From an uncultured Haloferula sp. (GTDB lineage: Bacteria; Verrucomicrobiota; Verrucomicrobiae; Verrucomicrobiales; Akkermansiaceae), in the NCBI GenBank assembly GCA_946885645.1, contig CAMPGU010000047.1, positions 1 to 18,471 on the forward strand: a stretch of DNA of 18,471 nucleotides. Direction: 5' to 3'. This document shows positions 1-6,988 of this stretch, piece by piece. The translations under genes and the position numbers were made by a program. Each line of letters opens with the position of its first letter. The first letter of the stretch is position 1. A model generated the notes under the pieces. It had not been told where the DNA came from and did not search any database. It was given only the letters and a program-made list of their open reading frames with translations.

Positions 1-18
1 GGTGTCCGTTGTGAGCGA

Positions 19-45
19 CCTCCTTCGTCGCAAAGGAGAAGGAGG
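19..45 (+). repeat. Inverted repeat upstream of the YCII gene
   Basis: Perfect 8-bp arms CCTCCTTC (19-26) and GAAGGAGG (38-45) enclose an 11-nt loop. The right arm resembles a Shine-Dalgarno sequence and the left arm its complement, but the pair lies about 55 nt before the chosen start codon, so a role in translation is not evident. It could equally be the tail of an upstream transcript that the window cuts off. A smaller overlapping hairpin, GCGAC (15-19) with GTCGC (27-31), is also possible. No T-run follows, so it is not a typical terminator. Confidence 0.3.
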
Positions 46-100
46 GTGGAACTCGTGCCGTATCGGGATACCCTCTCCGGAACCTCAAGAAAACGAGACG

Positions 101-460
101 ATGAGAGTCATGGTGATGGTAAAAGCGACGAAGCTGTCTGAATCGGGTGCGATGCCCGATCCGGAAATGCTCTCCGAAATGGGCAAATTCAACGAGGAGC
201 TGATGAAGGCCGGCGTGCTGTTGTCGGGGGACGGTCTGCACCCGAGCAGCAAGGGCAAGCGCGTGCGGTTCCCGGGAGGGGAGACGGTTACCGATGGCCC
301 TTTCCCTGCTACCAGCGAGCTGGTGGCCGGTTTCTGGATCTGGCAGGTGGAATCGATGGAGGATGCCGTGAACTGGGTGCAGCGCTGTCCGGACCCCATG
401 CCGGGGGAGGAGTCGGAGATCGAGATTCGGCCCCTCTATGAGGAAGAGGATTTCGCGTAG
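101..460 (+). CDS. YCII/DGPF-domain protein
   Basis: A 119-residue cytosolic protein of the YCII-related (DGPF) family. These small alpha/beta-barrel-like proteins have mostly unknown function and are often encoded near ECF sigma factors or ArsR regulators. The sequence shows the family pattern: a hydrophobic first strand (MRVMVMVKA), a central G-rich region, the diagnostic DGPF motif near residues 66-69, and the following strand GFWIWQVESMEDAVNWV before an acidic C-terminus. The frame is open further upstream to the window edge, but ATG 101 is chosen because the homologous region begins exactly there and the upstream residues look non-coding. There is no strong Shine-Dalgarno sequence. It ends 20 bp before the tail of the minus-strand IspH-like gene, so the two are convergent. 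The family call is firm; the function is unknown. Confidence 0.8.
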   Translation: MRVMVMVKATKLSESGAMPDPEMLSEMGKFNEELMKAGVLLSGDGLHPSSKGKRVRFPGGETVTDGPFPATSELVAGFWIWQVESMEDAVNWVQRCPDPMPGEESEIEIRPLYEEEDFA

Positions 461-480
461 CCGGAGCGGAGAGGAGGGGA

Positions 481-1356
481 TTAGTCCCGCTCCGTCTGCA
501 GCCGCCCCTCGATCGCATCCAGCACGGCATCCGGGGAAAACTCCCCCGCCGTGAGCCCGATCCGGCCGATCCCGGCGAATTCCTTCGGATCAAGTAAGCC
601 GGCGTCCGCCACGGCATGAGCGGGGAGACCCAGCCGCCGGGAAGCATCGAGCAGCGCGCGCACGGAGGACTCTCCCGCCTCTCCGGCCACGATGATCGCT
701 TCCGCCCAGCGGCTAAGCCCTTCCACGGACCGCTCGCGCTCCAGCATCGCGGGCGTGGTCGTATCGAGGAAAACCAAGCGGCTGTCCGGGTGGCGCAGCC
801 GGATCGCCTCCGCCACGGCATGGGCGCGGCGGCGCGAAAAGGTGGTCTGGCAGACAAAGCCGAATTTCGGGGCAAAGGGCAGCAGGGAGGCCTGCTCCGG
901 ATCTTCGACGACCACCGTACCGGGGACCTCTCCGGCTATGGCGGCTGCCTCGGCACTATCCCGCCAGCCGATGACCACCGGCTTGCCGTGCTCCAGGGTG
1001 AGGAGCCCTAGGGAAGTCTGCGCCCGCTTCACGGCAGGCAGGGTGAGATCCAGGAGTTCGTGCCCGCTTTCCTTCCATTTGCGGAGGCAGGCTTTTGGCA
1101 ATCCGGTGAGGGGGACCACCACGGTATGGGTGGGGGCGCGGTATTCCTCCGCCGCGCCTTCCAGCACCCCGCGCCGCCGGTAGAGTTCGCACAGGGCGGT
1201 GTCCGGAGCCAAGGGACCGAGCAGCGTGACCGCGCCGCGCCGGAGCCGCGTTTCGAGGCGGTCGAGGGCGGCCCGCACCTCGGTAGCGTGGCCCAGTATG
1301 AAAGCGCGGCGGAGGACGTGCAGCACGGGCGGAGTGGAAAGGAAGCTTGAAGACAT
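481..1356 (-). CDS. IspH/LytB-fold protein lacking the iron-sulfur cysteines (probable pseudoenzyme)
   Basis: A 291-residue protein that I align by eye, over its full length, to 4-hydroxy-3-methylbut-2-enyl diphosphate reductase (IspH), the last enzyme of the MEP isoprenoid pathway. Retained landmarks are YRRRG (about 59-63), the DxTxP turn DLTLP (103-107), CQTTFS (169-174, for MTQTTLS), GESSVRAL (229-235) and the C-terminal GLTAGEFSPD (267-276, for GVTAGASAPD). The three [4Fe-4S] ligands of IspH correspond to Ile20/Leu21, Leu106 and about Leu197, so none is cysteine. The substrate histidines (AHG, GHxxHPE) are also gone, while Glu136 may match the catalytic glutamate. Three cysteines remain (56, 90, 169) at non-equivalent places. 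The frame is intact with no stops, so this is a maintained gene. It probably does not catalyse the IspH reaction. The start ATG abuts a palindrome. Fold call likely; function unknown. Confidence 0.72.
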   Translation of the reverse strand: MSSSFLSTPPVLHVLRRAFILGHATEVRAALDRLETRLRRGAVTLLGPLAPDTALCELYRRRGVLEGAAEEYRAPTHTVVVPLTGLPKACLRKWKESGHELLDLTLPAVKRAQTSLGLLTLEHGKPVVIGWRDSAEAAAIAGEVPGTVVVEDPEQASLLPFAPKFGFVCQTTFSRRRAHAVAEAIRLRHPDSRLVFLDTTTPAMLERERSVEGLSRWAEAIIVAGEAGESSVRALLDASRRLGLPAHAVADAGLLDPKEFAGIGRIGLTAGEFSPDAVLDAIEGRLQTERD

Positions 1357-1376
1357 TGCTTTGTGTTACAAAGTTA
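1356..1376. promoter_or_regulatory. Palindromic operator-like site 1, abutting the IspH-like start codon
   Basis: CTTTGT (1359-1364) and ACAAAG (1368-1373) are perfect inverted arms around a 3-nt centre, with partial symmetry out to 1356 and 1376. The site occupies the place where a ribosome-binding site of the minus-strand IspH-like gene would be, since its ATG ends at 1354. It shares arms and centre spacing with site 2, whose centre is 58 bp away. It is likely a binding site for a dimeric regulator; which family is not known. Confidence 0.6.
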
Positions 1377-1413
1377 CCGGGCGTGCCGGTCCCTCGAATG
1401 GGTCAAGGTGACG

Positions 1414-1434
1414 TTACTTTGTATAACAAAGTAA
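1414..1434. promoter_or_regulatory. Palindromic operator-like site 2, perfect 9-bp arms
   Basis: TTACTTTGT (1414-1422) and ACAAAGTAA (1426-1434) are perfect inverted arms around ATA. The site is strikingly AT-rich against its GC-rich surroundings. The core supplies TATAAC on the plus strand and TATACA on the minus strand, so it could overlap the -10 element of a promoter in either direction. I found no well-matched -35 box for either. It lies between the divergent IspH-like and GH76 genes, so one regulator could control both. Confidence 0.65.
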
Positions 1435-1536
1435 ATATGGCAAGCGGAAATCGGAGCGGATGACACGTCCCGCCCGGTTCCGCGTCTTGTCGCGGCAGGA
1501 ACCGCCTGTCATCACCCGTCAACTCCGTTTGGATCC

Positions 1537-2655
1537 ATGAAACCCCTCCGTCCGTGCCTTCCCGGTGTCCTCACCGCCTTTTTCGCCTGCACCTTTGTGT
1601 CGCCTGCCCCGGCGCGGACGGCGACGCACCAGGATGCAGCGGCGGAGGTGATGGCGCACATCCAGGAGAATTTCTGGGACCGGAAATCCGGCCTCTATGC
1701 GGGCAAGTCCGGAGGAAAAGAGCCCGACACCATCTGGGGCTGCGGGGTGATGTTTTCCGCGGTGGTGGCCGCCGCGCGCCACGACCGGGAATACCGCAGC
1801 GTGATGCGGAAGTTCTTCGAGGCGATGGAGGCCTATTGGGACGTGAAGGTGAAGATTCCAGGCTATGAACCGGCCCGAACCCAGGGCGGCAGCGACAAAT
1901 ACTACGACGACAACGCGTGGATGGTGCTGACCTTCCTGGAGGCATACGAGCTGACCGGCGAATCCCGTTACTTGAAGCGTGCGGAGGAAACGCTGGAGTT
2001 CGTCGTCAGCGGCTGGGACGAGGAAGCCGGGGGCGGGATCTGGTGGCACGAGAAACACAAGGACGGCGACAAGAACACCTGCGTGAACGCCCCTGCCGCG
2101 CTCGGCTGCTTCCGCTTGGCCCGCTTCGGGAAGGAAGCCGCGGCCGCGAAATGGAATGGTCAGGGCGAAAAGATCGCGGTGTGGACGGTGAAGACCCTGC
2201 AGGCGCCGAACGGCTTGTTCTGGGACAACATCGACGTCGCCAGCGGGCAGATCAACAAAGCCCAGCTCACGTACAACTCCGCATTGATGCTACGGAATTA
2301 CTTGGCCCTCTACACCCGCACGAAGGAGCAGTTTTACCTCACCGAGGCCCAGCGCCTCGGCAAGGCGGCCGCGTCCATGCTTGATGGCCAGGGGGTTTAC
2401 CGCGACCCCATCAAGTGGGCCCACCTCATGGTCGAAGCCGACTGGGAACTCTGGCGTCAAACGGGGGAGGCCTACCTGAAGGAGCGGGCCGTGAAGAACA
2501 CGGAGGCCCACTATCAGGCTTGGAAGGCATCGCCGCCTTCCGATCTGATTTCACAGGCGTCGCTGGCTAGAGAGCTGTGGTTGCTGGTCGATCATGAAAC
2601 GCAGGTCGGGCGCGACTTCTGGAAGAAGTCGGACCAGGCAAAAGCCAGCCGCTAA
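1537..2655 (+). CDS. Secreted glycoside hydrolase family 76 protein (alpha-1,6-mannanase type)
   Basis: A 372-residue protein with an N-terminal Sec signal peptide (about residues 1-27, hydrophobic GVLTAFFACTFVSPAPA, probable cleavage after an APA-type site), followed by one GH76 domain. GH76 enzymes are (alpha/alpha)6-barrel endo-alpha-1,6-mannanases whose catalytic pair is two adjacent aspartates. Here that pair is Asp124-Asp125 in KYYDDNAWMVL. Further family-like segments are NFWDRKSGLY, TIWGCGVMFSAVV, GGIWWHEK, NTCVNAPAALGCFRLA and TYNSALMLRNYLALY. The length suits a single-domain member with no carbohydrate-binding module. It probably acts outside the cytoplasm on mannose-rich polysaccharides. 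It stands alone: no SusCD-like transporter or other hydrolase is adjacent. The divergent neighbour is the IspH-like gene, with two palindromes in between. The family is likely; the exact substrate is not established. Confidence 0.82.
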   Translation: MKPLRPCLPGVLTAFFACTFVSPAPARTATHQDAAAEVMAHIQENFWDRKSGLYAGKSGGKEPDTIWGCGVMFSAVVAAARHDREYRSVMRKFFEAMEAYWDVKVKIPGYEPARTQGGSDKYYDDNAWMVLTFLEAYELTGESRYLKRAEETLEFVVSGWDEEAGGGIWWHEKHKDGDKNTCVNAPAALGCFRLARFGKEAAAAKWNGQGEKIAVWTVKTLQAPNGLFWDNIDVASGQINKAQLTYNSALMLRNYLALYTRTKEQFYLTEAQRLGKAAASMLDGQGVYRDPIKWAHLMVEADWELWRQTGEAYLKERAVKNTEAHYQAWKASPPSDLISQASLARELWLLVDHETQVGRDFWKKSDQAKASR

Positions 2656-2762
2656 AGGTATCGGGACGGCGGTCTCACCGGAATGACTTCATGGCGCTCC
2701 GCAGCGCAGGGTGGCCCCGGCGCGAAGGAAATCCGGTCCCTTTTCCCGCCCCTCCCCGGTGG

Positions 2763-2791
2763 TTGACCCCCTGCGGGGGCGCTGCTAGCGT
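2763..2791 (+). promoter_or_regulatory. Predicted ileS promoter (-35 TTGACC, extended -10 TGCTAGCGT)
   Basis: TTGACC (2763-2768) is separated by 17 bp from TAGCGT (2786-2791), which is preceded by TGC and so forms an extended -10. The predicted transcription start, about 7 nt downstream, lies only about 5-6 nt before the ATG at 2804, and no Shine-Dalgarno sequence is visible. The spacer contains a CCCCC-TGC-GGGGG hairpin (2767-2779), which overlaps the promoter and is not followed by a T-run. Confidence 0.55.
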
Positions 2792-2803
2792 CCGCGCCCG
2801 CCG

Positions 2804-5551
2804 ATGAGTTCCGAATCCCAATATAAAGACACGCTGCTGCTGCCGCAGACGAGTTTCCCGATGCGCGGGGACCTCGTTGACAACGAGCCGAAGCGTCTCG
2901 TGATTTGGGAAAAGCAGGGACTCTACCGCCGCATCCTGGAGCGCCGCCGCGCCCAGAAGGCCCCGAGCTTCATCCTGCACGACGGCCCGCCTTTCGCGAA
3001 CGGGGACGTGCACATGGGCACGGCGCTGAACAAGGTGCTGAAGGACCTGGTGGTGAAGTCCAAGACGATGGCCGGCTACGCTGCCCCCTTCGTCCCGGGC
3101 TGGGACTGCCACGGCCTGCCGATCGAGTTCAAGGTGGTGAAGCAGGCCACCGGCCTGGAGCCCGCGGAGATCCGCCGCCGCTGTACCGAGTTCGCGGAAA
3201 AGTTCATCGACATCCAGCGCGGATCCTTCCGCCGCCTGGGCGTGTTCGGGGATTGGGAAAATCCTTACCTTACCATGGCTCCCGGCTATGAGGCCGAGAT
3301 CCTGCGGGTCTTCGCGAAGCTGGTCGAAAGCGGCTCCGTCTATCAATCCAAGAAGCCCGTCCAGTGGTCCTATGGCGCGCACACGGCATTGGCGGAAGCC
3401 GAGGTCGAGTACCAGGACAAGGAGAGCCCGGCGATCTTCGTGAAATTCCCGCTGACGCCCGAGTCGTCCTCGAAGCTTGGGATCGGGAATGCGTCGATCG
3501 CAATCTGGACCACCACGCCGTGGACGCTCCCCGCGAACCTGGGCGTGGCGGTGCATCCTGAATTCACCTACGAGGTCAGCCAGTTCGAAGGCACCGGCCG
3601 GAAGGAGATCCTCATCATCGTGAAGGAGCTCGTGGCCGAGCTCGAGGCGAAGTCCGGCATGCGTCGTACTTCCGTTTTGAAGACGGTGAAGGGCCGCGAG
3701 CTGGAATTGCTCGAGGCGCGCCATCCGTTCCTCGATCGCACTTCGAAGATCATCCTCGGCCAGTTCGTCACCACGGACACCGGTACCGGCGCGGTGCACA
3801 TCGCTCCCGGCCACGGCGCGGACGACTATGTGGTGGGCCAGCAGTACGGCCTCGGCGTGCTTTCGCCGGTGGATGACGATGGCAATTTCACCGCCGAGGT
3901 GGGGCTGCCCGAACTTGTCGGCAAGCATGTCTTCAAATCGAACGAGCCGATCGTCGAGCTGCTGGAGGAGAAGGGCGTGTTGCTGGCGCGGGAAGTTTAC
4001 CGCCATAGCTACCCCCACTGCTGGCGCTCGAAGACACCGATCATCTTCCGCGCGGTGGAGCAGTTTTTCATCTCGCTCGAGAACCTGCGCGGGAAGGCGC
4101 TGGATGCGATCGACAAGGTCGAGTGGCTGCCCGCCTGGGGGCGCAACCGCATCTACGGCACCGTGGAGGCGCGCCCGGACTGGTGCATCTCCCGCCAGCG
4201 CACCTGGGGCGTCCCGCTGCCGGTGTTTTTCGATGCCGATAACAAGGCGATCCTTTCCGCCGAAGTCGCCCGGAAGGTGGCGGACATGGTGGAGACGCAG
4301 GGCACCAATCTGTGGTTCGAGCTTTCCGACGAGGAACTGGCGGAAAAGCTCGGTCTGCCCGCGGGTGTGAAGAAGTGCCGCGACACGCTGGACGTCTGGA
4401 TCGATTCGGGTTGCTCGCACGTGGCCGTGCTGGAGAAGCACCCGGAGCTTCATGCTCCTGCGGACCTTTATCTCGAAGCGACGGACCAGCATCGCGGCTG
4501 GTTCCAGAGCTCGCTCATGATGAGCGTGGCCTGGCGGGACAAGGCGCCCTACAAGGCGGTGCTGACCCACGGCTTCGTGGTGGACAAGGACAAGAAGAAG
4601 ATCTCGAAGTCCGACGCGGCCAAGGCGGGCAAGCCGACCGATGCCGCCCACTTCTACAACAAGTACGGTGCGGACATCGTGCGCCTGTGGGTTTCCTCGG
4701 TCGATTGGCAGAGCGAGGTGCCCTTCAGCGAGGACCTCTTCAAGCAGGTCGCCGAACCGTATCGCCGCCTGCGCAACACGCTGCGGATCCTGCTGGGCAA
4801 TCTCGATGGCTTCGATGCGGAAATGGACCGCGTGGCCCCGAGCCACATGCCGCTGCTCGACCAGTGGATCCTCGAGCGCCTCAACGGGGTGGTCTCCGAG
4901 TGCCGCAAGGCCTACGACCAGTACGAGTTCCGCAAGGTTTTCAATTCGCTGAACCAGTTCTGCTCCACGGATCTCTCCGCCATCTACATCGATGCGACGA
5001 AGGACCGGATGTATTGCGACGCGAAAAGCTCCGTCCGCCGCCGCGCCAGCCAGACGGCGATGTACGATGTCTTCAACGCGCTGGCGCGCTTGCTTGCGCC
5101 GATCCTTGCTTACACGGCGGACGAGGCCTGGGAGCACGCGGCCTTCACCGAAGGCAGCATCCATGAGCAGGATTTCCCGGAACCCGATGCGGCCTTCGCC
5201 TCCGGCGTGGCGACGGCGAAGGTGAACCGCTTGCTCGAGATCCGGCGCACGGTACAGACCTCGATCGAAGAGCAGATCCAGGCGAAGGCATTTTCCAAGA
5301 ACAACGAGGCGGCCGTAAAGCTGGTGGTCCCGGCCCAAGACCCTGTGTACGACCTGCTGCGCGACCGCCAGTTCGCGACGGAGTTCTTCATCATTGCCGA
5401 TCTCGACGTCTCCGCCGGGCCCGCGCTTTCCGCCAAAGCGGCGAAAACCGAACACAAGATGTGTCCCCGCTGCCGGCGCTACGAGCCGCTAGGGAAGTCG
5501 GGGATGTGCGCGCGCTGTGAATCGGTGGTGCAGGCGGTCTCCCATGCTTGA
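2804..5551 (+). CDS. ileS: Isoleucyl-tRNA synthetase
   Basis: A 915-residue cytosolic class I aminoacyl-tRNA synthetase that charges tRNA-Ile with isoleucine. Visible landmarks, in order: DGPPFANGDVHMGTALN with the HIGH-type motif HMGT (70-73); GWDCHGLPIE, typical of the I/L/V synthetases; the CP1 editing domain with TTTPWTLPANLGVAVHP and the GTGAVHIAPGHG segment; DVWIDSGCSH of the catalytic core; KISKS (599-603) as the KMSKS motif; the anticodon-binding helical domain; and a C-terminal zinc finger with Cys887, Cys890, Cys902 and Cys905. The zinc finger places it with the usual bacterial (type I) enzymes rather than the eukaryote-like type II. The length is close to the roughly 930 residues typical of the family. 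lspA follows after 36 bp, a conserved neighbour pair in many bacteria. It is preceded by its own predicted promoter. Confidence 0.98.
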   Translation: MSSESQYKDTLLLPQTSFPMRGDLVDNEPKRLVIWEKQGLYRRILERRRAQKAPSFILHDGPPFANGDVHMGTALNKVLKDLVVKSKTMAGYAAPFVPGWDCHGLPIEFKVVKQATGLEPAEIRRRCTEFAEKFIDIQRGSFRRLGVFGDWENPYLTMAPGYEAEILRVFAKLVESGSVYQSKKPVQWSYGAHTALAEAEVEYQDKESPAIFVKFPLTPESSSKLGIGNASIAIWTTTPWTLPANLGVAVHPEFTYEVSQFEGTGRKEILIIVKELVAELEAKSGMRRTSVLKTVKGRELELLEARHPFLDRTSKIILGQFVTTDTGTGAVHIAPGHGADDYVVGQQYGLGVLSPVDDDGNFTAEVGLPELVGKHVFKSNEPIVELLEEKGVLLAREVYRHSYPHCWRSKTPIIFRAVEQFFISLENLRGKALDAIDKVEWLPAWGRNRIYGTVEARPDWCISRQRTWGVPLPVFFDADNKAILSAEVARKVADMVETQGTNLWFELSDEELAEKLGLPAGVKKCRDTLDVWIDSGCSHVAVLEKHPELHAPADLYLEATDQHRGWFQSSLMMSVAWRDKAPYKAVLTHGFVVDKDKKKISKSDAAKAGKPTDAAHFYNKYGADIVRLWVSSVDWQSEVPFSEDLFKQVAEPYRRLRNTLRILLGNLDGFDAEMDRVAPSHMPLLDQWILERLNGVVSECRKAYDQYEFRKVFNSLNQFCSTDLSAIYIDATKDRMYCDAKSSVRRRASQTAMYDVFNALARLLAPILAYTADEAWEHAAFTEGSIHEQDFPEPDAAFASGVATAKVNRLLEIRRTVQTSIEEQIQAKAFSKNNEAAVKLVVPAQDPVYDLLRDRQFATEFFIIADLDVSAGPALSAKAAKTEHKMCPRCRRYEPLGKSGMCARCESVVQAVSHA

Positions 5552-5587
5552 AGCGGGAATCCTCAATCTTCCAATTATTCATCGGAA

Positions 5588-6187
5588 ATGCGGCCTGTGG
5601 CTGAAACGGAAAAGAAGGAATGGGGCTTCGTGCCGGTGTTTCTCGCGGTGACCCTCCCGCTCTACATTCTGGACCAGCTCACGAAATTCTGGGTGATCGG
5701 AAGATTCCCGCCGCCGTGGAACGATCCGGATCCGCCGGAGAAGATCACTGTGATCGATGGCTATTTCAACATCATCCGCGTCCATAACCAGGGTGTCGCT
5801 TTCGGCTTCGGCAACGGGAGCACCTGGGCGCCGGTGGTTTTTCTGATCGTCCCGCTGATCGCTCTCACCCTGATCACCGTGGGCTGGCGGAAGAATTTCT
5901 TCGCAGGGGTTTGGGGCAGGATCGCGGCGGGGCTGCTGTTGTGCGGCATCCTGGGGAACCTGACGGACCGGCTGGTACAGGGATCTCTCCTGGAGGAAAT
6001 GAAAGGGGCTCCCCTTTGGGACCGCCTGCGGGAGGGCTACGTGGTGGACTTCCTCGATTTCACCATCCCTTTCTTCAACTACCGCTGGCCGTCCTTCAAC
6101 GTGGCCGACTCCTGCATCTGCGTGGCAGCCGCGCTGCTCTTCTTCACCGGCTTAAAGGCCGACATGAAGCAGGCGAAGGGGTCCTGA
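5588..6187 (+). CDS. lspA: Lipoprotein signal peptidase (signal peptidase II)
   Basis: A 199-residue inner-membrane aspartyl protease that cleaves the signal peptide from diacylglyceryl-modified prolipoproteins. Four membrane segments are visible, at about 13-33, 80-98, 108-124 and 172-190. Conserved motifs are DQLTK (29-33), NQGVAFG (67-73), GILGNLTDR with catalytic Asp127, and FNVADS with catalytic Asp174, so both catalytic aspartates are present. It is longer than the common 160-170 residues. The extra length is mainly an approximately 18-residue insertion around 131-152, between the catalytic motif and VVDFLDF, and a charged N-terminal stretch. It follows ileS by 36 bp and is likely cotranscribed. 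The next gene begins 24 bp downstream. One likely substrate, the small lipoprotein at 10860-11147, is encoded in this window. Confidence 0.96.
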   Translation: MRPVAETEKKEWGFVPVFLAVTLPLYILDQLTKFWVIGRFPPPWNDPDPPEKITVIDGYFNIIRVHNQGVAFGFGNGSTWAPVVFLIVPLIALTLITVGWRKNFFAGVWGRIAAGLLLCGILGNLTDRLVQGSLLEEMKGAPLWDRLREGYVVDFLDFTIPFFNYRWPSFNVADSCICVAAALLFFTGLKADMKQAKGS

Positions 6188-6211
6188 CTTGCCAAGCCGG
6201 GAGGCCCGGAA

Positions 6212-6988
6212 ATGATCGGCGGCATGAGGGGAATCGCCGCCGTGCTGCTGTCCATCCGGGCGATGTGCGCGGTTGTGTGCGCGCAGGAGGAGGAGTTCAT
6301 TGCGCCGCCCCCACCGGCCGACGGCGTTCTCGACGAAGCCCGGATCCTGGCCCGGGAGCCGGAGCGGCATCGCGCCATCGCGGAAGCGATCGGAGAAGTT
6401 CAGGCAAAGCACGGCTTCCGCCTGTACTATGCGTTGTACGATTCCCTGATCAGCAGCAGCGCGGGCGAGCGGGCGATGCAATTGCAGCAGGCATGGCTGG
6501 GAGACAAGCCGGGGATGGTGCTGGTGCTGGAGACCGACCGGGGCGTCTTCCGCTTCGGTCAGGCACCCCCCAAGCAGGAGAAAATCGGCCCGGGCGGACT
6601 GATCGAGCGGAGCGATCCTGCGAGTATCCCCGCCTTCGCCCTGGCGGAGATCCTGCGCGGGATCGAAGAACCGCTGAGGGAATCCAAAGACCGGGGGGAA
6701 TTCAGCGAGAAGCTGGGCATCGGGGTGGCACAGGGGATCGGGAAAGTCCTGGATGAGCAGGCGGCGGAGCCGGAGGGAGGCACACGGCTGCGCATGGTGG
6801 TGCTCGCCATCGGGCTTCTCGCCGGGACCGGGCTGGCGGCACTGCTCGTGGTGGCCGGCCTGAAGCGGGCGGAGTCGAAGTCGCAGGAGCGCTTCCTTTT
6901 CCCGAAGGTCACCGTGGGGATGCGGCTGGGAGCCCCCTACGGAGGAGGAAAGATCAGTTCCCGGAGCTTCGGGGAACGGCGGGAATGA
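6212..6988 (+). CDS. TPM-domain membrane protein
   Basis: A 258-residue envelope protein with a signal peptide (about 1-24, ending VVCAQ) and a TPM domain (about 37-117). The domain is recognised by VLDEARIL, the LYYALYDSL strand, and WLGDKPGMVLVLETDRGVFRFG. A single membrane segment follows at about 194-216 (LRMVVLAIGLLAGTGLAALLVV), then a short cytoplasmic tail with GAPYGGGKISSRSFG, recalling the Gly/Ser-rich tails of YgcG-like relatives. TPM-domain proteins have been linked to phosphatase activity (chloroplast TLP18.3) and photosystem or membrane-protein repair; the role here is unknown. A good Shine-Dalgarno sequence, GGGAGG, lies upstream of ATG 6212; Met5 is an alternative start. It follows lspA by 24 bp, so the ileS-lspA-TPM order suggests one transcript. 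Its last 35 bp overlap the end of the convergent DUF2062 gene. Confidence 0.7.
   Translation: MIGGMRGIAAVLLSIRAMCAVVCAQEEEFIAPPPPADGVLDEARILAREPERHRAIAEAIGEVQAKHGFRLYYALYDSLISSSAGERAMQLQQAWLGDKPGMVLVLETDRGVFRFGQAPPKQEKIGPGGLIERSDPASIPAFALAEILRGIEEPLRESKDRGEFSEKLGIGVAQGIGKVLDEQAAEPEGGTRLRMVVLAIGLLAGTGLAALLVVAGLKRAESKSQERFLFPKVTVGMRLGAPYGGGKISSRSFGERRE

Noticed and set aside
481..1356. Calling the IspH-like gene a true ispH or a pseudogene
   Set aside because: The cluster and substrate residues are missing, which argues against ispH; the frame is intact over the full family length, which argues against a decayed pseudogene.
2767..2779. CCCCC-TGC-GGGGG hairpin as a terminator of the GH76 gene
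   Set aside because: It lies between the -35 and -10 elements of the ileS promoter, over 100 bp after the GH76 stop, and no T-run follows.
2675..5455. A 926-codon open frame on the minus strand opposite ileS
   Set aside because: It is an antisense shadow. ileS is certain in this region; the antisense product is rich in Arg, His and Leu without domain motifs, as expected from the third-position GC bias of a high-GC gene.
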